A DNA stretch of 64,000 bases from Novosphingobium sp. EMRT-2 (GCF_005145025.1 NZ_CP039699.1:1-64000), one strand, 5' to 3'; positions 36,151 through 45,730 are shown, numbered from the stretch's first letter. Translations and numbers: made by a program. The notes: a model not told the origin generated them from the letters alone.

Positions 36151-36480
36151 ATGAAAAAGACAGTATGTATCGCTATGGCCGTGCTGGCTATGGCTGGCGG
36201 CGGGGTCGCCTATGCAGTTAGTGGCACGGCGCAAGATCGCCCCGCGGCTACCGCAACCGCTCAGAAGCAAACCACCTTTGCCATAGAGAACATGACCTGC
36301 GCCACCTGCCCGATCACCGTGAAGAAGGCGATGGAAGGCGTCGCCGGGGTAACGGCGGTCACGGTCGATTTCGCAGCCAAGACCGCGCGCGCAACCTATA
36401 ACCCGCGCCGCACCAATGCTGCTGCGATTGCCGCTGCATCAACCAACGCGGGTTATCCGGCGCGCGCTATTCAAAACTGA
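36151..36480 (+). CDS. merP: MerP periplasmic mercury-binding protein
   Basis: This 109-residue protein has a signal peptide (VCIAMAVLAMAGGGVAYA) and an HMA domain with the metal site MTCATCPITVKKAMEGVAGV. The two cysteines bind Hg(II) in the periplasm and pass it to MerT. The rest follows the ferredoxin-like fold (VTVDFAAKTARATYNPRRTNAAAIAAASTNAGYPA). AAAGGAAA precedes the ATG. It sits between merT and merA in the usual order. Confidence 0.95.
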   Translation: MKKTVCIAMAVLAMAGGGVAYAVSGTAQDRPAATATAQKQTTFAIENMTCATCPITVKKAMEGVAGVTAVTVDFAAKTARATYNPRRTNAAAIAAASTNAGYPARAIQN

Positions 36481-36517
36481 GCGGGGCGCCGCCAGCGCCT
36501 CAAGAAAGCGATAAGCA

Positions 36518-37936
36518 ATGAACGACTGTTGCAACCGCCCCGGGCAGGAAGGATTTGACGTGGCCGTCATCGGCGCGGGTTCTGCCGGGTTCTCCGCCGC
36601 GATCGCCGCTGCCGATCTGGGCGCGAAAGTGGCGCTCGTCGGTCACGGCACGATTGGCGGCACCTGTGTCAATGTTGGCTGCGTTCCTTCCAAGACGCTG
36701 ATCCGCGCCGCCGAAGCGGTGCATGGTGGGCTTGCCGCCGCGCGCTTTCCCGGCCTTGGGGGCGCTGTCCAGATGGATGACTGGTCCGTATTGGCGGCGT
36801 CGAAGGACGATCTTGTCACGACGCTGCGCCAAAAAAAATATGTCGATCTGCTGCCCGCCTATGACGGTGTGAGCTATATCGAGGGCAAGGCACGCTTTGC
36901 CGATGGTGCGCTGATTGTCGGCGATGCGCCCATGAAGGTCGGCAAGGTCATATTGGTGATGGGTGCGCACGCCGCCGTGCCGCCGATTCCGGGGATGGAC
37001 AGCGTGCCCTACCTAACCAGCACATCGGCGCTGGCGCTGGATCGCTTGCCCAAATCGCTGCTGGTGATCGGTGGCGGGGTGATCGGGGTAGAACTGGGAC
37101 AGATGTTTTCGCGTCTGGGCGTTGATGTCACCATCTGCTGCCGAAGCCGCCTGCTCCCCGAAATGGACCCGGAAGTGAGTGCCGCGCTGAAAAACTATTT
37201 GGAAGCCGAGGGCGTGCGGGTTTGCGCAGGTGTCGGCTATCAGCGTATCGCCCAAACACAGAGCGGGGTCGAATTGACCTGCGAGGGGCATTGTGACACC
37301 GTCGCGGCGGAACAGGTGCTCATCGCCACCGGACGCCGACCCAATAGCGACGGGCTTGGGCTGGAGGAGCGCGGCATAGTGCTTGCCCGTAATGGTGGAA
37401 TCGTCGTCGATGACCACCTCGAAACGTCGGTTCCAGGCATTTACGCGGCGGGCGATGTAACGGGACGGGACCAGTTCGTCTACATGGCCGCCTATGGCGC
37501 AAAACTGGCCGCGCGCAACGCGGTGACGGGCAACCAATACCGCTACGACAATTCCTCCATGCCATCCGTCGTCTTCACCGACCCGCAAGTCGCCAGCGCC
37601 GGCCTCACTGAAACGACAGCACGGGCGCAAGGCCTGGACATCAAGGTTTCGCTGCTCCCGCTCGATGCTGTGCCAAGGGCACTGGCAGCACGCGATACGC
37701 GGGGTCTCATCAAACTGATTGCCGACAAGGCGAACGACCGTTTGCTGGGCGGCCAGATCATGGCACCCGAAGGCGCGGATTCGATCCAGACACTGGTGCT
37801 GGCGATCAAACACGGCATGACCACCCTGGAATTGGGTGCAACGATATTTCCTTACCTGACCACTGTGGAAGGCCTCAAACTGGCGGCCCAAACGTTTGAT
37901 AAGGATGTCGCCAAACTGTCTTGCTGCGCCGGGTGA
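36518..37936 (+). CDS. merA: Mercuric reductase MerA, short form
   Basis: A 472-residue flavoprotein disulfide reductase. The FAD motif is FDVAVIGAGSAGFSAAIAAADLGA, the redox-active disulfide is GTCVNVGCVPSK near 47-58, the NAD motif is LLVIGGGVIGVELGQ, the second FAD motif is IYAAGDVTG, and the C-terminal Hg-binding pair is KLSCCAG. It reduces Hg(II) to volatile Hg(0) with NADPH in the cytosol. The N-terminal HMA domain (NmerA) present in many MerA proteins is absent. It is the last mer gene; the transposase starts 91 nt later. Confidence 0.95.
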   Translation: MNDCCNRPGQEGFDVAVIGAGSAGFSAAIAAADLGAKVALVGHGTIGGTCVNVGCVPSKTLIRAAEAVHGGLAAARFPGLGGAVQMDDWSVLAASKDDLVTTLRQKKYVDLLPAYDGVSYIEGKARFADGALIVGDAPMKVGKVILVMGAHAAVPPIPGMDSVPYLTSTSALALDRLPKSLLVIGGGVIGVELGQMFSRLGVDVTICCRSRLLPEMDPEVSAALKNYLEAEGVRVCAGVGYQRIAQTQSGVELTCEGHCDTVAAEQVLIATGRRPNSDGLGLEERGIVLARNGGIVVDDHLETSVPGIYAAGDVTGRDQFVYMAAYGAKLAARNAVTGNQYRYDNSSMPSVVFTDPQVASAGLTETTARAQGLDIKVSLLPLDAVPRALAARDTRGLIKLIADKANDRLLGGQIMAPEGADSIQTLVLAIKHGMTTLELGATIFPYLTTVEGLKLAAQTFDKDVAKLSCCAG

Positions 37937-38027
37937 TTGCTCGGGGATCAACCGGCAACGAATGGCCTCCCTCCAGTGCAAGCCGCTTTGGTGTCAATTT
38001 TGTTATTCGCCTCAGCGGGAGAGCAAA

Positions 38028-40997
38028 ATGGCACGACGCCGACTTCTGACCGGAGACGAGCGCCGGCGCCTGTTCGATCCTCCTGTCCAAGAAACCGCGA
38101 TCATTGGGCATTATACCCTTTCTGCGGAAGATGTTGAATTGGTTGGGCGCCGCTATGGTCCAGCAAATCGCCTCGGTCTGGCTGCACAAATCGCTTTGAT
38201 GCGACATCCCGGCTTTGGTCTGCAACCCGAGATCGGGCTTCCCGACGTCATTCTTCAGTACCTCGCGGCACAGTTATTCGTCGATCCTTCCTCCTTCTCT
38301 GCATATGGTCAGCGCGCGCAAACCCGTACCGATCATGCCGATCTCGTGGCGCGTTATCTTGGCATACGCCCGTTTCGACGCGGCGACCTGGCACTTGCCC
38401 TGAATCTTGCCGCGCAAGCCGCCGAGTATACAGACAGAGGTGAACCGATTGTTCGCGCCCTCATGGTTGGCCTGAAGGGTGAGCGGTTCATTCTTCCGTC
38501 AGGCGACACACTGGAACGCGCCGGTCTTGCTGGCCGGGCACGCGCACGCAAAGCTGCCGCAGCCGCAATCGTCGAAGGCCTCAGCTCTGCTGAACTGACA
38601 CGGCTAGACGAACTCGTAATCAACAACCCGGATTTCGGCATGACACCGCTGGCGTGGTTGCGTAATTTCGAAGAAGCCCCGACTGCGGCCAATATCAATG
38701 GCTTGCTTGAGCGCCTGCGCTATGTTCGCGGCATAGGTATCCACCCGGTAGTTGGGGGCGCCATTCCGGAATTCCGCTTTGCCCAATTTGTCCGCGAGGG
38801 CGGCGTGGCACCGGCATTCCTGCTTTCGGATTACAGCGTCAATCGCAGGCGGGCGACGTTGACGGCCGCAGTGATCGACCTTGAGGCCAGACTTGCCGAT
38901 GCCGCGATCCAAATGTTTGACCGACTTATCGGCGGCATGTTCACGCGCGCGCGGCGTGGGCGCGAGCGTCGCTACCAAGATAGTATTCAGTCGGTGGGGC
39001 AACTCATGCGGCTGTTTGGCGCCACGATTACAGCACTTGATGAGGCTGTCCAGAATGGCGGCGATCCGCTCGAATTGATTGACGAAGCGGTGGGCTGGCA
39101 CCGGCTTGTTGCGGCAAAGGCCCAAGTAGATGCCCTTGCTGATCTTGCCGGCGAGGACGCACTGGTAACGGCAACCGAGCGTTACGCCACGCTACGGCGT
39201 TTCAGCCCGGCATTTCTGGACGCCTTCACCTTCAAGGCGTCTGGAACAGGGACGGCACTGATCAAAGCCATCGATGTCATTCGCGATGCGAACACACGAA
39301 AGTCGCGCGACCTTCCCGATGGCGTTCCACTGCCATTCCCCAATCGGCAGTGGAAGCGTCTCATCACCGAAAGCGGCCGTATCGACCGCCGACGTTATGA
39401 AATTGCGATCATGGCAACCTTGCGTGATCGTTTGCGCGCCGGTGATGTATGGATCGAGGGAACCCGCAACTATCAGCGCTTCGATGCCTATTTGCTGGGT
39501 CGGCGCGACGCCGCCAAAGTGGCGGATGTGCTTCCGTTCGATTCAAATGCTGCATCCTACCTCGCTGACCGGGCACGAAATCTTGACTGGCGGCTGCGCC
39601 GATTTGCCAAGCAGTTGAAAACAAACAAGCTTGAGGGAGTGTCGCTCGAACGAGACCGGCTCAAGCTTCAGCAAATGCCGCCTGTCACCCCACCGGAAGC
39701 TGAAGCCCTCGATCGCAAGCTCGATACCCTGCTTCCCCGCGTGCGCATCACCGAGCTGCTGCTTGAAGTCGCCGAACGCACTGGTTTTTTGAACGCATTC
39801 CGTGACCTGCGCTCAGGCAAGGAGCACGACAACCCCAGCACGGTACTCGCCGCAATTCTGGCTGATGGCACCAACCTCGGGCTGGAGCGGATGGCCAATG
39901 CCAGCGAAGGCGTCAGCTATGCCCAACTCGCATGGACCCACAACTGGTATCTTTCACCCGAGAACTATCAGGCCGCGCTGGCCATGATCATCTCAGCCCA
40001 TCACGAATTACCCTTCGCGCGGCATTGGGGCGCTGGCACCAGTTCGTCGTCCGATGGCCAGTTCTTCCGGTCGGGGCGGAGCCGTTCAGGGGCGGCGGAC
40101 GTCAATGCCAAATATGGCGCCGAACCTGGCGTGAAAATCTATTCTCACCTTTCCGATCACTTCGCATCATTCGGATCACGGATCATGTCCGCGACGGCAG
40201 GTGAAGCGCCTTACGTGCTCGACGGGCTTGTCCTGGGCGCCGGCAACCTTCCGTTGCATGAGCACTATACCGATACCGGCGGCGCCACCGATCATGTTTT
40301 CGCACTCTGCCACCTACTCGGGTTCCGCTTCGCGCCACGGCTGCGCGATATTGGCGACCGCAAGCTGGGTTCGATCGCTGCGCCATCGACATACAAGGGC
40401 ATCGAAAATCTGATGGGCCGCACCATCAAAACGGCAGCGATCGAGGCCGATTGGGATGACATCGTCAGGATTGTCGCCTCAATCAAGGATGGCACGGTGG
40501 CGCCGTCAGTAATCTTGCGAAAACTTGCCGCCTACAAACGCCAGAACAGGCTGGATTTTGCATTGGCTGAACTGGGCCGTATCGAGCGCACTTTGTTCAC
40601 GCTCGATTGGCTTGAACAACCGGAACTGCGACGTGCCTGTCAGGCCGGTCTCAACAAAGGCGAGGCGAGGCACACGCTTGCCGCCGCCATCTATACCAAC
40701 CGGCAGGGTCGGTTCACCGATCGCTCGCTGGAAAATCAGGAATTTCGCGCATCTGGGCTGAACCTGCTGATTGCGGCGATTTCCTACTGGAACACGGTCT
40801 ATCTCGACCGGGCCGCCCAGCACCTCAACGCTGTCGGCACGACGTTCGATGCGGCACTGCTTGCGCACCTTTCTCCGATGGGCTGGGCGCACATCAGTCT
40901 GACCGGCGATTACCTCTGGGAGCAGGCCAGGCGACTTCCAGCAGGTGAATTCCACCCACTCAACGAGCCAATGGCGCGGTTGAAGCGTGTAGCGTAG
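38028..40997 (+). CDS. tnpA: Tn3-family transposase of the mercury transposon
   Basis: A 989-residue TnpA, starting MARRRLLTGDERRRLFDPPVQETAIIGHYTLS. The C-terminal catalytic domain is intact: SSSDGQFFRSGRSRSGAADVNAKYGAEPG, YSHLSDHFASFG, ALCHLLGFRFAPRLRDI, QGRFTDRSLENQEFRASGLNLLIAAISYWNT and the terminal SPMGWAHISLTGDYLWE. The length is standard for the family (about 990 aa). It acts on the GGCGTCACC-type repeats at 34451 and 41057. The start at 38028 follows GGGAGAGC; frames further upstream overlap merA and are not used. Confidence 0.95.
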   Translation: MARRRLLTGDERRRLFDPPVQETAIIGHYTLSAEDVELVGRRYGPANRLGLAAQIALMRHPGFGLQPEIGLPDVILQYLAAQLFVDPSSFSAYGQRAQTRTDHADLVARYLGIRPFRRGDLALALNLAAQAAEYTDRGEPIVRALMVGLKGERFILPSGDTLERAGLAGRARARKAAAAAIVEGLSSAELTRLDELVINNPDFGMTPLAWLRNFEEAPTAANINGLLERLRYVRGIGIHPVVGGAIPEFRFAQFVREGGVAPAFLLSDYSVNRRRATLTAAVIDLEARLADAAIQMFDRLIGGMFTRARRGRERRYQDSIQSVGQLMRLFGATITALDEAVQNGGDPLELIDEAVGWHRLVAAKAQVDALADLAGEDALVTATERYATLRRFSPAFLDAFTFKASGTGTALIKAIDVIRDANTRKSRDLPDGVPLPFPNRQWKRLITESGRIDRRRYEIAIMATLRDRLRAGDVWIEGTRNYQRFDAYLLGRRDAAKVADVLPFDSNAASYLADRARNLDWRLRRFAKQLKTNKLEGVSLERDRLKLQQMPPVTPPEAEALDRKLDTLLPRVRITELLLEVAERTGFLNAFRDLRSGKEHDNPSTVLAAILADGTNLGLERMANASEGVSYAQLAWTHNWYLSPENYQAALAMIISAHHELPFARHWGAGTSSSSDGQFFRSGRSRSGAADVNAKYGAEPGVKIYSHLSDHFASFGSRIMSATAGEAPYVLDGLVLGAGNLPLHEHYTDTGGATDHVFALCHLLGFRFAPRLRDIGDRKLGSIAAPSTYKGIENLMGRTIKTAAIEADWDDIVRIVASIKDGTVAPSVILRKLAAYKRQNRLDFALAELGRIERTLFTLDWLEQPELRRACQAGLNKGEARHTLAAAIYTNRQGRFTDRSLENQEFRASGLNLLIAAISYWNTVYLDRAAQHLNAVGTTFDAALLAHLSPMGWAHISLTGDYLWEQARRLPAGEFHPLNEPMARLKRVA

Positions 40998-41009
40998 CCC
41001 ATGTTCCGC

Positions 41010-41057
41010 TTATGTCCGAGAAATCGTTGTCTGGCGAACAAACCTTGAGGTGACGCC
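41010..41057 (-). repeat. Right terminal inverted repeat of the mercury transposon
   Basis: The complement reads GGCGTCACCTCAAGGTTTGT... to GGACATAA. It ends directly at the duplication TTGCT (41058-41062). Confidence 0.9.
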
Positions 41058-41681
41058 TTGCTCGGCTACAGGTTCGCCCCCCGTATCCGCGATCTCCCTC
41101 AGAAAAGACTCTATGCCTTCACGCCCAACGCGACGCCGGCCAATGTGCGAGCGCTGGTCGGAGGTAAGATCAATGAACCGCTCATCGAGCGCAACTGGCC
41201 CGACATCCTGCGCATCATGGCGACGATCGCAGCGGGGATCGTCGCCCCCAGCCAGATTCTTCGCAAGCTCGCCTCTTACCCGCGCCAGAATGAGCTGGCC
41301 CTCGCATTGCGAGAGGTGGGCCGCATCGAGCGAACCCTGTTCATGATCGACTGGATTCTTGATGCCGGCCTCCAGCGCCAGGCTCAGATCGGCCTCAACA
41401 AGGGTGAGGCCCACCACGCCCTAAAGCGCGCCATCAGCTTCCACCGCCGAGGTGAAATCCGGGATCGATCCGGCGAAGGCCAGCACTATCGCATCGCCGG
41501 AATGAACCTGCTCGCCGCCATCATCATATTCTGGAACACCATGAAGCTCGGCGAGGTCGTCAATACCCGGGCCGCCAGCGGTACCCATATCGCGCCTGAT
41601 CTACTCGCCCACGTCTCGCCGTTGGGATAGGAACACATCAATCTAACCGGGGAATATCGCTGGCCCAAATCCTTAGCGTAG
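41058..41681 (+). pseudogene. tnpA: Tn3-family transposase of the outer transposon, C-terminal part
   Basis: It continues the frame broken at 34450: GYRFAPRIRDLPQKRLYAFTPNA, then GEIRDRSGEGQHYRIAGMNLLAAIIIFWNT and HVSPLG. A TAG at 41628-41630 replaces the tryptophan codon expected in PLGWEHINLTGEYRW; after it the family C-terminus continues to a normal stop at 41681. The first 5 bases (TTGCT) are the duplicated target. This nonsense change is not a homopolymer artefact and supports real decay of the outer element. Confidence 0.88.
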
Positions 41682-41709
41682 GATTCCGCCCCCTCCCGCA
41701 AACGCCCCC
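41672..41709 (-). repeat. Right 38-bp terminal inverted repeat of the outer Tn3-type transposon
   Basis: Complement GGGGGCGTTTGCGGGAGGGG... to CTAAG. One mismatch to the left end at 30842-30879. Confidence 0.93.
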
Positions 41710-41877
41710 TACGATTGAGAAGCGCGGCGGAATCTCTTAGATTGATCGCTGGAGGCTTTGTTCGCGGAGACGCGCACATTGCCTTCTTTTCGTTTTAGGA
41801 AGCGCTGCCCTAAGCGACAGAAGCCAGAGCTTTGACAATGCGGCATTCCGCGATGGAGCCGACCATGTATCTTGATC

Positions 41878-42627
41878 CTATCGGTGCAGACACGCGATGA
41901 TGGCGGTCACGACGGCGGTGGTTTCCGCGACGTCGCGCACCCTCACTGTGTCGAGGCCGATTTCAGCAGCGGGATAGTCATTCCCACCGGGGAATATCGC
42001 ATCCCCAATGAACAGCATCCCGTCGAGCGGGACACCGCTCTCGGCACTCAGGCGCTTCAGGCCATAGCCCTTGTCGATCCCTGCTCTGGTCACGTCGATC
42101 GATGTCGTGCCACCGAGATTGATCGAGAGCTCCGGCAGCTTCGCGCGCAACGTGGCCTGCAACGCGGTCCTCTTCTTTCGGTCAGGATCCCACGCTTCCT
42201 TTTCCTTCAGCGGCGCTGCCTGCCCCAGGCCCGAAAAGGTGATCTGGCTGCCCCGGTCCTCGATCCGTTCGCCCCAGATACGTTCGTCGGCGAGACCGGC
42301 ATCGGTCAGCGCCTGATCGAAGGCCGTGCGGATCTTCGCCTTCTCCGCGTCGTCGAACAGTTCGGCATAGACCGCGCGCCAAGCGCCATTGATGAACCGA
42401 TAGAGTTTCGTGCCTGTGGTCGGCATCAACCAGAGACGGTCGAGCGCGACGCCGGCAGGAAGGCGCGAGGCGATCTGCTTTTCGAACTGCGGCCAGTCCC
42501 CGCCCGAGATCACCGCCACATCCGTGATGGCGAGCAATCGGGCGAGGATTGCGGCCATATCCTCCGATAACGGCCGCTTGCTCTCGGCAAGCGTGCCGTC
42601 GAGGTCGAAGGCGATCAGCCACTTCAT
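41878..42627 (-). CDS. HAD-IIB family hydrolase, phosphomannomutase-like
   Basis: A 249-residue protein. HAD motif I is FDLDGTLAES (nucleophile Asp 8), motif II is VISGGDW, motif III is the KGYGLKRL lysine and motif IV is GMLFIGDAIFPGGNDY. The cap region matches eukaryotic-type phosphomannomutase-like HAD-IIB proteins (TTGTKLYRFINGAW). It probably acts on a sugar phosphate. It overlaps the stop of the P1B-4 ATPase gene by ATGA and is the last gene of the divalent-metal operon. Why a sugar-phosphate phosphatase ends this operon is unknown. Confidence 0.8.
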   Translation of the reverse strand: MKWLIAFDLDGTLAESKRPLSEDMAAILARLLAITDVAVISGGDWPQFEKQIASRLPAGVALDRLWLMPTTGTKLYRFINGAWRAVYAELFDDAEKAKIRTAFDQALTDAGLADERIWGERIEDRGSQITFSGLGQAAPLKEKEAWDPDRKKRTALQATLRAKLPELSINLGGTTSIDVTRAGIDKGYGLKRLSAESGVPLDGMLFIGDAIFPGGNDYPAAEIGLDTVRVRDVAETTAVVTAIIACLHR

Positions 42628-45125
42628 GCCGCCTTCCCTGCCGGATCGCGGTAGGCGAGCAGCCTGAGCGCATTGATGACGACGAGCAGCGTCGATCCCT
42701 CATGAACCGCCACCGCTGGCCCAATGCCGAGGCCGAGGATGGTAGCAGGCACCAGGAAGGCGACGACACCCAGGCTGACGAAGACGTTCTGCCGGATGAT
42801 TCCACGGGTATGGCGGCTAAGACCGACTGCGAATGGCAGGTGCGCCAGATCGTCGGCCATCAGCGCCACGTCGGCTGTCTCCAGCGCAACGTCCGACCCC
42901 GCCGCGCCCATCGCGATGCCGACCGTGGCGCTTGCCATCGCCGGCGCATCGTTCACGCCGTCGCCCACCATCGCGACCTTGTCTTCGCCGGCGAGCTTCT
43001 TGATCGCGGCAACCTTGTCTTCGGGCATGAGGTCGCCCCACGCTTCGTCGATCCCGACTTCGTCGGCGATCGCTTCGGCGACTTTCTGGTGATCGCCGGA
43101 GATCATTATCATCCGCGACACGCCCATCTCGTGCAGCCGACGCAACGCGGTCTTGGCAGCTTCGCGAGGCGTGTCCATCAGGCCGATCGCGCCCAGGTCG
43201 CGGTCCCCCTTGCGGACCACCATTGTCGTGCGGCCGTTCTCGCGCAGCTTCGCGATTGCGTCCTGCGCGCCCTGCCCCAGCGCCGGAATGCCCTCACTTC
43301 CGAACATCTCGGCCTTGCCGATCCACACCGTCTCGCCATCCACGCTCGCGGTGACGCCCCGACCGGTCAGGCTCTTGAGGTCGCCGGCAGTCGGCACGGC
43401 ACGATCGTTCAGACGTTCGCGGCCGTCCTTGACGATCGCTTGGGCCAGGGGATGGTCGCTCAACGCTTCGACGGCGACAGCCAGCGCCAGCAACTCGCCT
43501 TCATCGGCGCCATCGACGGGCACGACATCAGTGATGCGCGGACGACCTTCGGTCAGCGTGCCCGTCTTGTCGAAAGCGATCGCTTTGAGCGACCCGAGGT
43601 TTTCGAGCGGTGCACCGCCCTTCACGAGCACGCCGCCCCGCGCTGCACGGGCAACGCCCGACAGGACCGCGCTCGGCGTTGCGATCGCGAGCGCGCACGG
43701 GCTTGCCGCCACCAGCACCGCCATCGCGCGATAGAAGCTGTCGCGGAACGGCTCGTCGACGACCACCCATGCGAACAGCAGGAGCACTGACAGGACCAGG
43801 ACGGCGGGCACGAAGATCCGTTCGAACCGGTCGGTGAAGCGCTGCGTCGGCGACTTCTGCGTCTCCGCTTCGCTCACCATCTTCACGACCTTGGCAAGCG
43901 CGCTTTCATTGGAACGGCGTGTCACCTCGATCTCGATCGCGCCGCCGCCGTTGATCGTACCAGCAAAAACCCGGCTTTCCGCGTCGACTGCATCGGGCTT
44001 GGCGCGTGCCGCTGCGGCATCTGCGACCGGCACCTTGTCGACCGGGATGCTTTCACCCGTGACCGGGGCCTGGTTGATCGCGCTGGTGCCCTTGATGACG
44101 AAGCCGTCGGCAGGCAGGCGCTCGTTCGGGCGGACGATGGCAATGTCCCCGACGACCATCTGCTCGACCGGGATTTCGCTGGTCTGCCCGCCGCGTCGCA
44201 CGGTCGCGGTTTCGGGCGCGAGCTTCGCCAGCGCCTCGATCGCCTTCTTGGCGCGGCCCATTGCATAATGCTCAAGCGCATGGCCGAGGCTGAACAGGAA
44301 CAGCAGCAGCGCACCTTCGGCCCATGCGCCCAGCGCAGCGGCGCCGGCCGCAGCGACCAACATCAGCGTGTCGATCTCGAACTTCTTCATCCGGAGGTTG
44401 TCGATCGCCTCGCGCAGCGTGAAGAATCCGCCGAAGAAATAGGCTGCGATATAGCAGGCGGTCGGCAGCCATTCGGGCGCGCCAGCGACCAGCCTCTCGA
44501 TCGCGTAGCCGATCCCCAGCAGCGCGCCACAGGCGAGCGCGAAGATCAGCTCGGTATTGGGGCCGAGAAATTCGGCGTGGCTATGGTCGTGGCCATCGCC
44601 GGGGCCGTGCTTCTCTTCGCCCGCGCCGTGGCCCCCGGGGCCGTGGTCGTGGCCGGCATGTTCATCGGCAGCGACCCGCTTGCCCACCCTCACCTTCAGC
44701 TTGCGAAGCGCAGCGCGCACCTCCTCTTCGGTGGTTTCGCGGCGATCATATTCGACCCGGACAGACCCGCTGGTGCTGGCGCTTGCCTGGACCACGCCGG
44801 GCAAGGCGCACAGCGCATCGCTGACCGTGCGCGCCCGACGTTCGTGGTTGATCCCCGTCACCTGCCAGATCGCATGGCCGTAGCGCTCGGTGATTTCGGC
44901 ACCTGCGGCGCGCACCATTTCGCGCAACCGTGGCAGCGGCAGCTTGGCGGCATCGAAATGGATGCACAGCGCCGCTGGCGTGTTGCCGTCGAGACAGATC
45001 ACATGCGCCCGCTCGACACCTTCGCGCTTTGACAGGGTTGATACGAGACGGTCCAGGCAGGCATCGGCCGCGTCAGGAAGGTCCGGCAACAACACTGGAA
45101 TGTCGAGTTCGAGCTTGTCGTTCAT
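42624..45125 (-). CDS. P1B-4-type heavy-metal-exporting ATPase (CzcP/CoaT-like)
   Basis: An 833-residue P-type ATPase. The N-terminus has two HMA-like folds without CxxC sites, then a His-rich segment (HAGHDHGPGGHGAGEEKHGPGDGHDHSH). Membrane motif SPCALAIATPSAV with SPC instead of CPC, and the last-helix motif VHEGSTLLVVINALRLL, define the P1B-4 class (Zn, Cd, Co). Catalytic motifs are FDKTGTLTEG (phosphorylated Asp), SDHPLAQAI (HP motif) and MVGDGVNDAPAM. It exports cations to the periplasm where CzcCBA can take them. The start at 45125 has AGGAGGT upstream, and the gene overlaps the CDF gene by ATGA. Confidence 0.92.
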   Translation of the reverse strand: MNDKLELDIPVLLPDLPDAADACLDRLVSTLSKREGVERAHVICLDGNTPAALCIHFDAAKLPLPRLREMVRAAGAEITERYGHAIWQVTGINHERRARTVSDALCALPGVVQASASTSGSVRVEYDRRETTEEEVRAALRKLKVRVGKRVAADEHAGHDHGPGGHGAGEEKHGPGDGHDHSHAEFLGPNTELIFALACGALLGIGYAIERLVAGAPEWLPTACYIAAYFFGGFFTLREAIDNLRMKKFEIDTLMLVAAAGAAALGAWAEGALLLFLFSLGHALEHYAMGRAKKAIEALAKLAPETATVRRGGQTSEIPVEQMVVGDIAIVRPNERLPADGFVIKGTSAINQAPVTGESIPVDKVPVADAAAARAKPDAVDAESRVFAGTINGGGAIEIEVTRRSNESALAKVVKMVSEAETQKSPTQRFTDRFERIFVPAVLVLSVLLLFAWVVVDEPFRDSFYRAMAVLVAASPCALAIATPSAVLSGVARAARGGVLVKGGAPLENLGSLKAIAFDKTGTLTEGRPRITDVVPVDGADEGELLALAVAVEALSDHPLAQAIVKDGRERLNDRAVPTAGDLKSLTGRGVTASVDGETVWIGKAEMFGSEGIPALGQGAQDAIAKLRENGRTTMVVRKGDRDLGAIGLMDTPREAAKTALRRLHEMGVSRMIMISGDHQKVAEAIADEVGIDEAWGDLMPEDKVAAIKKLAGEDKVAMVGDGVNDAPAMASATVGIAMGAAGSDVALETADVALMADDLAHLPFAVGLSRHTRGIIRQNVFVSLGVVAFLVPATILGLGIGPAVAVHEGSTLLVVINALRLLAYRDPAGKAA

Positions 45126-45730
45126 GACGACCTCCTTTCGCTTTTCTTGGTTTCGGCGCGCGCGTCGCGCAGGATTTCGACACCGCCCTTGATGGCGATG
45201 ATGGCGGTGGCGAAGCCGACCAGCAGGTCCGGCCAATTGGTACCCAACCACAGCACCAGCACGCCGGCGATCAGGATGCCGCCGTTGGAAATGAAGTCGT
45301 TGAAGCTGAAGGTGGTTGCGGCCCGGAGATTGACGTCCGGATCCTTGAGGCGCTGGAGCAGCCGCAGGCAGAGGTAATTCACGACGCCGGCGATCGCGGA
45401 CATGACCATCATGGTAGGTCCGATGGGCTCGCTGCCCTGCACGTAGCGCCGTCCGACATCGATCAAGATGCCGCCCGCGAAGATCAGCAGCATGACGCCC
45501 GAAGCGACCGCGGCGCGTGTCTTCCATGTCTGGCCCCGGGTGAGCGCCACAAGGCTCAGCGCATACACAGCCGTATCGGACAGGTTGTCGACGCCGTTGG
45601 CGATCAGCGCGCTCGAGTCCGCGAAGAAGCCGGAAACGAAGAAGCCCGCAGCGATCGCCGCGTTCAGCAGCAGGACGATCCACAGTGTGCGGCGCTCCTG
45701 CCCGCCATTGTTGTCGTTGCCCGGGATCAT
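45122..45730 (-). CDS. Cation diffusion facilitator family transporter, compact
   Basis: A 202-residue membrane protein with six helices. CDF metal-site residues occur in helix 2 (ADSSALIANGVDNLSDTAVY) and helix 5 (FSFNDFISNGGILIAG). There is no C-terminal cytosolic domain, so it is shorter than CzcD (about 300 aa). It resembles the compact CDF protein at 55896-56522 in design. It exchanges Zn/Co/Cd-type ions for protons. It overlaps ZIP upstream and the ATPase downstream, both as ATGA. Confidence 0.85.
   Translation of the reverse strand: MIPGNDNNGGQERRTLWIVLLLNAAIAAGFFVSGFFADSSALIANGVDNLSDTAVYALSLVALTRGQTWKTRAAVASGVMLLIFAGGILIDVGRRYVQGSEPIGPTMMVMSAIAGVVNYLCLRLLQRLKDPDVNLRAATTFSFNDFISNGGILIAGVLVLWLGTNWPDLLVGFATAIIAIKGGVEILRDARAETKKSERRSS

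Larger units (their letters stand above)
34451..41057. mobile_element. Tn3-family mercury-resistance transposon (inner)
   Basis: A 6607-bp element flanked by the 5-bp duplication TTGCT and bounded by inverted repeats of about 48 bp starting GGCGTCACCTCAAG. Gene order: resolvase (minus), merR (minus), merT, merP, merA, transposase (plus). All genes are intact. The termini start GGCG rather than the common GGGG of the family. It inserted into the transposase of the outer Tn3-type element, so it is the younger of the two. Confidence 0.95.
30842..41709. mobile_element. Tn3-family transposon (outer), inactivated by nested insertion
   Basis: A 10.9-kb unit bounded by 38-bp inverted repeats beginning GGGGGCGTTTGCGGGAGGGG, with one mismatch between ends. 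It carries a GNAT gene, a serine resolvase and a divergent Tn3-type transposase, the latter split by a mercury transposon at 34451-41057. Without that insert it would be about 4.26 kb. The flanking pentamers (TGAAA and TACGA) differ, so no target duplication is visible. The transposase also has a frameshift and a premature stop. Confidence 0.9.

Noticed and set aside
30837..41714. Target-site duplication for the outer Tn3-type transposon
   Set aside because: TGAAA and TACGA differ, although the 38-bp ends themselves are unambiguous.
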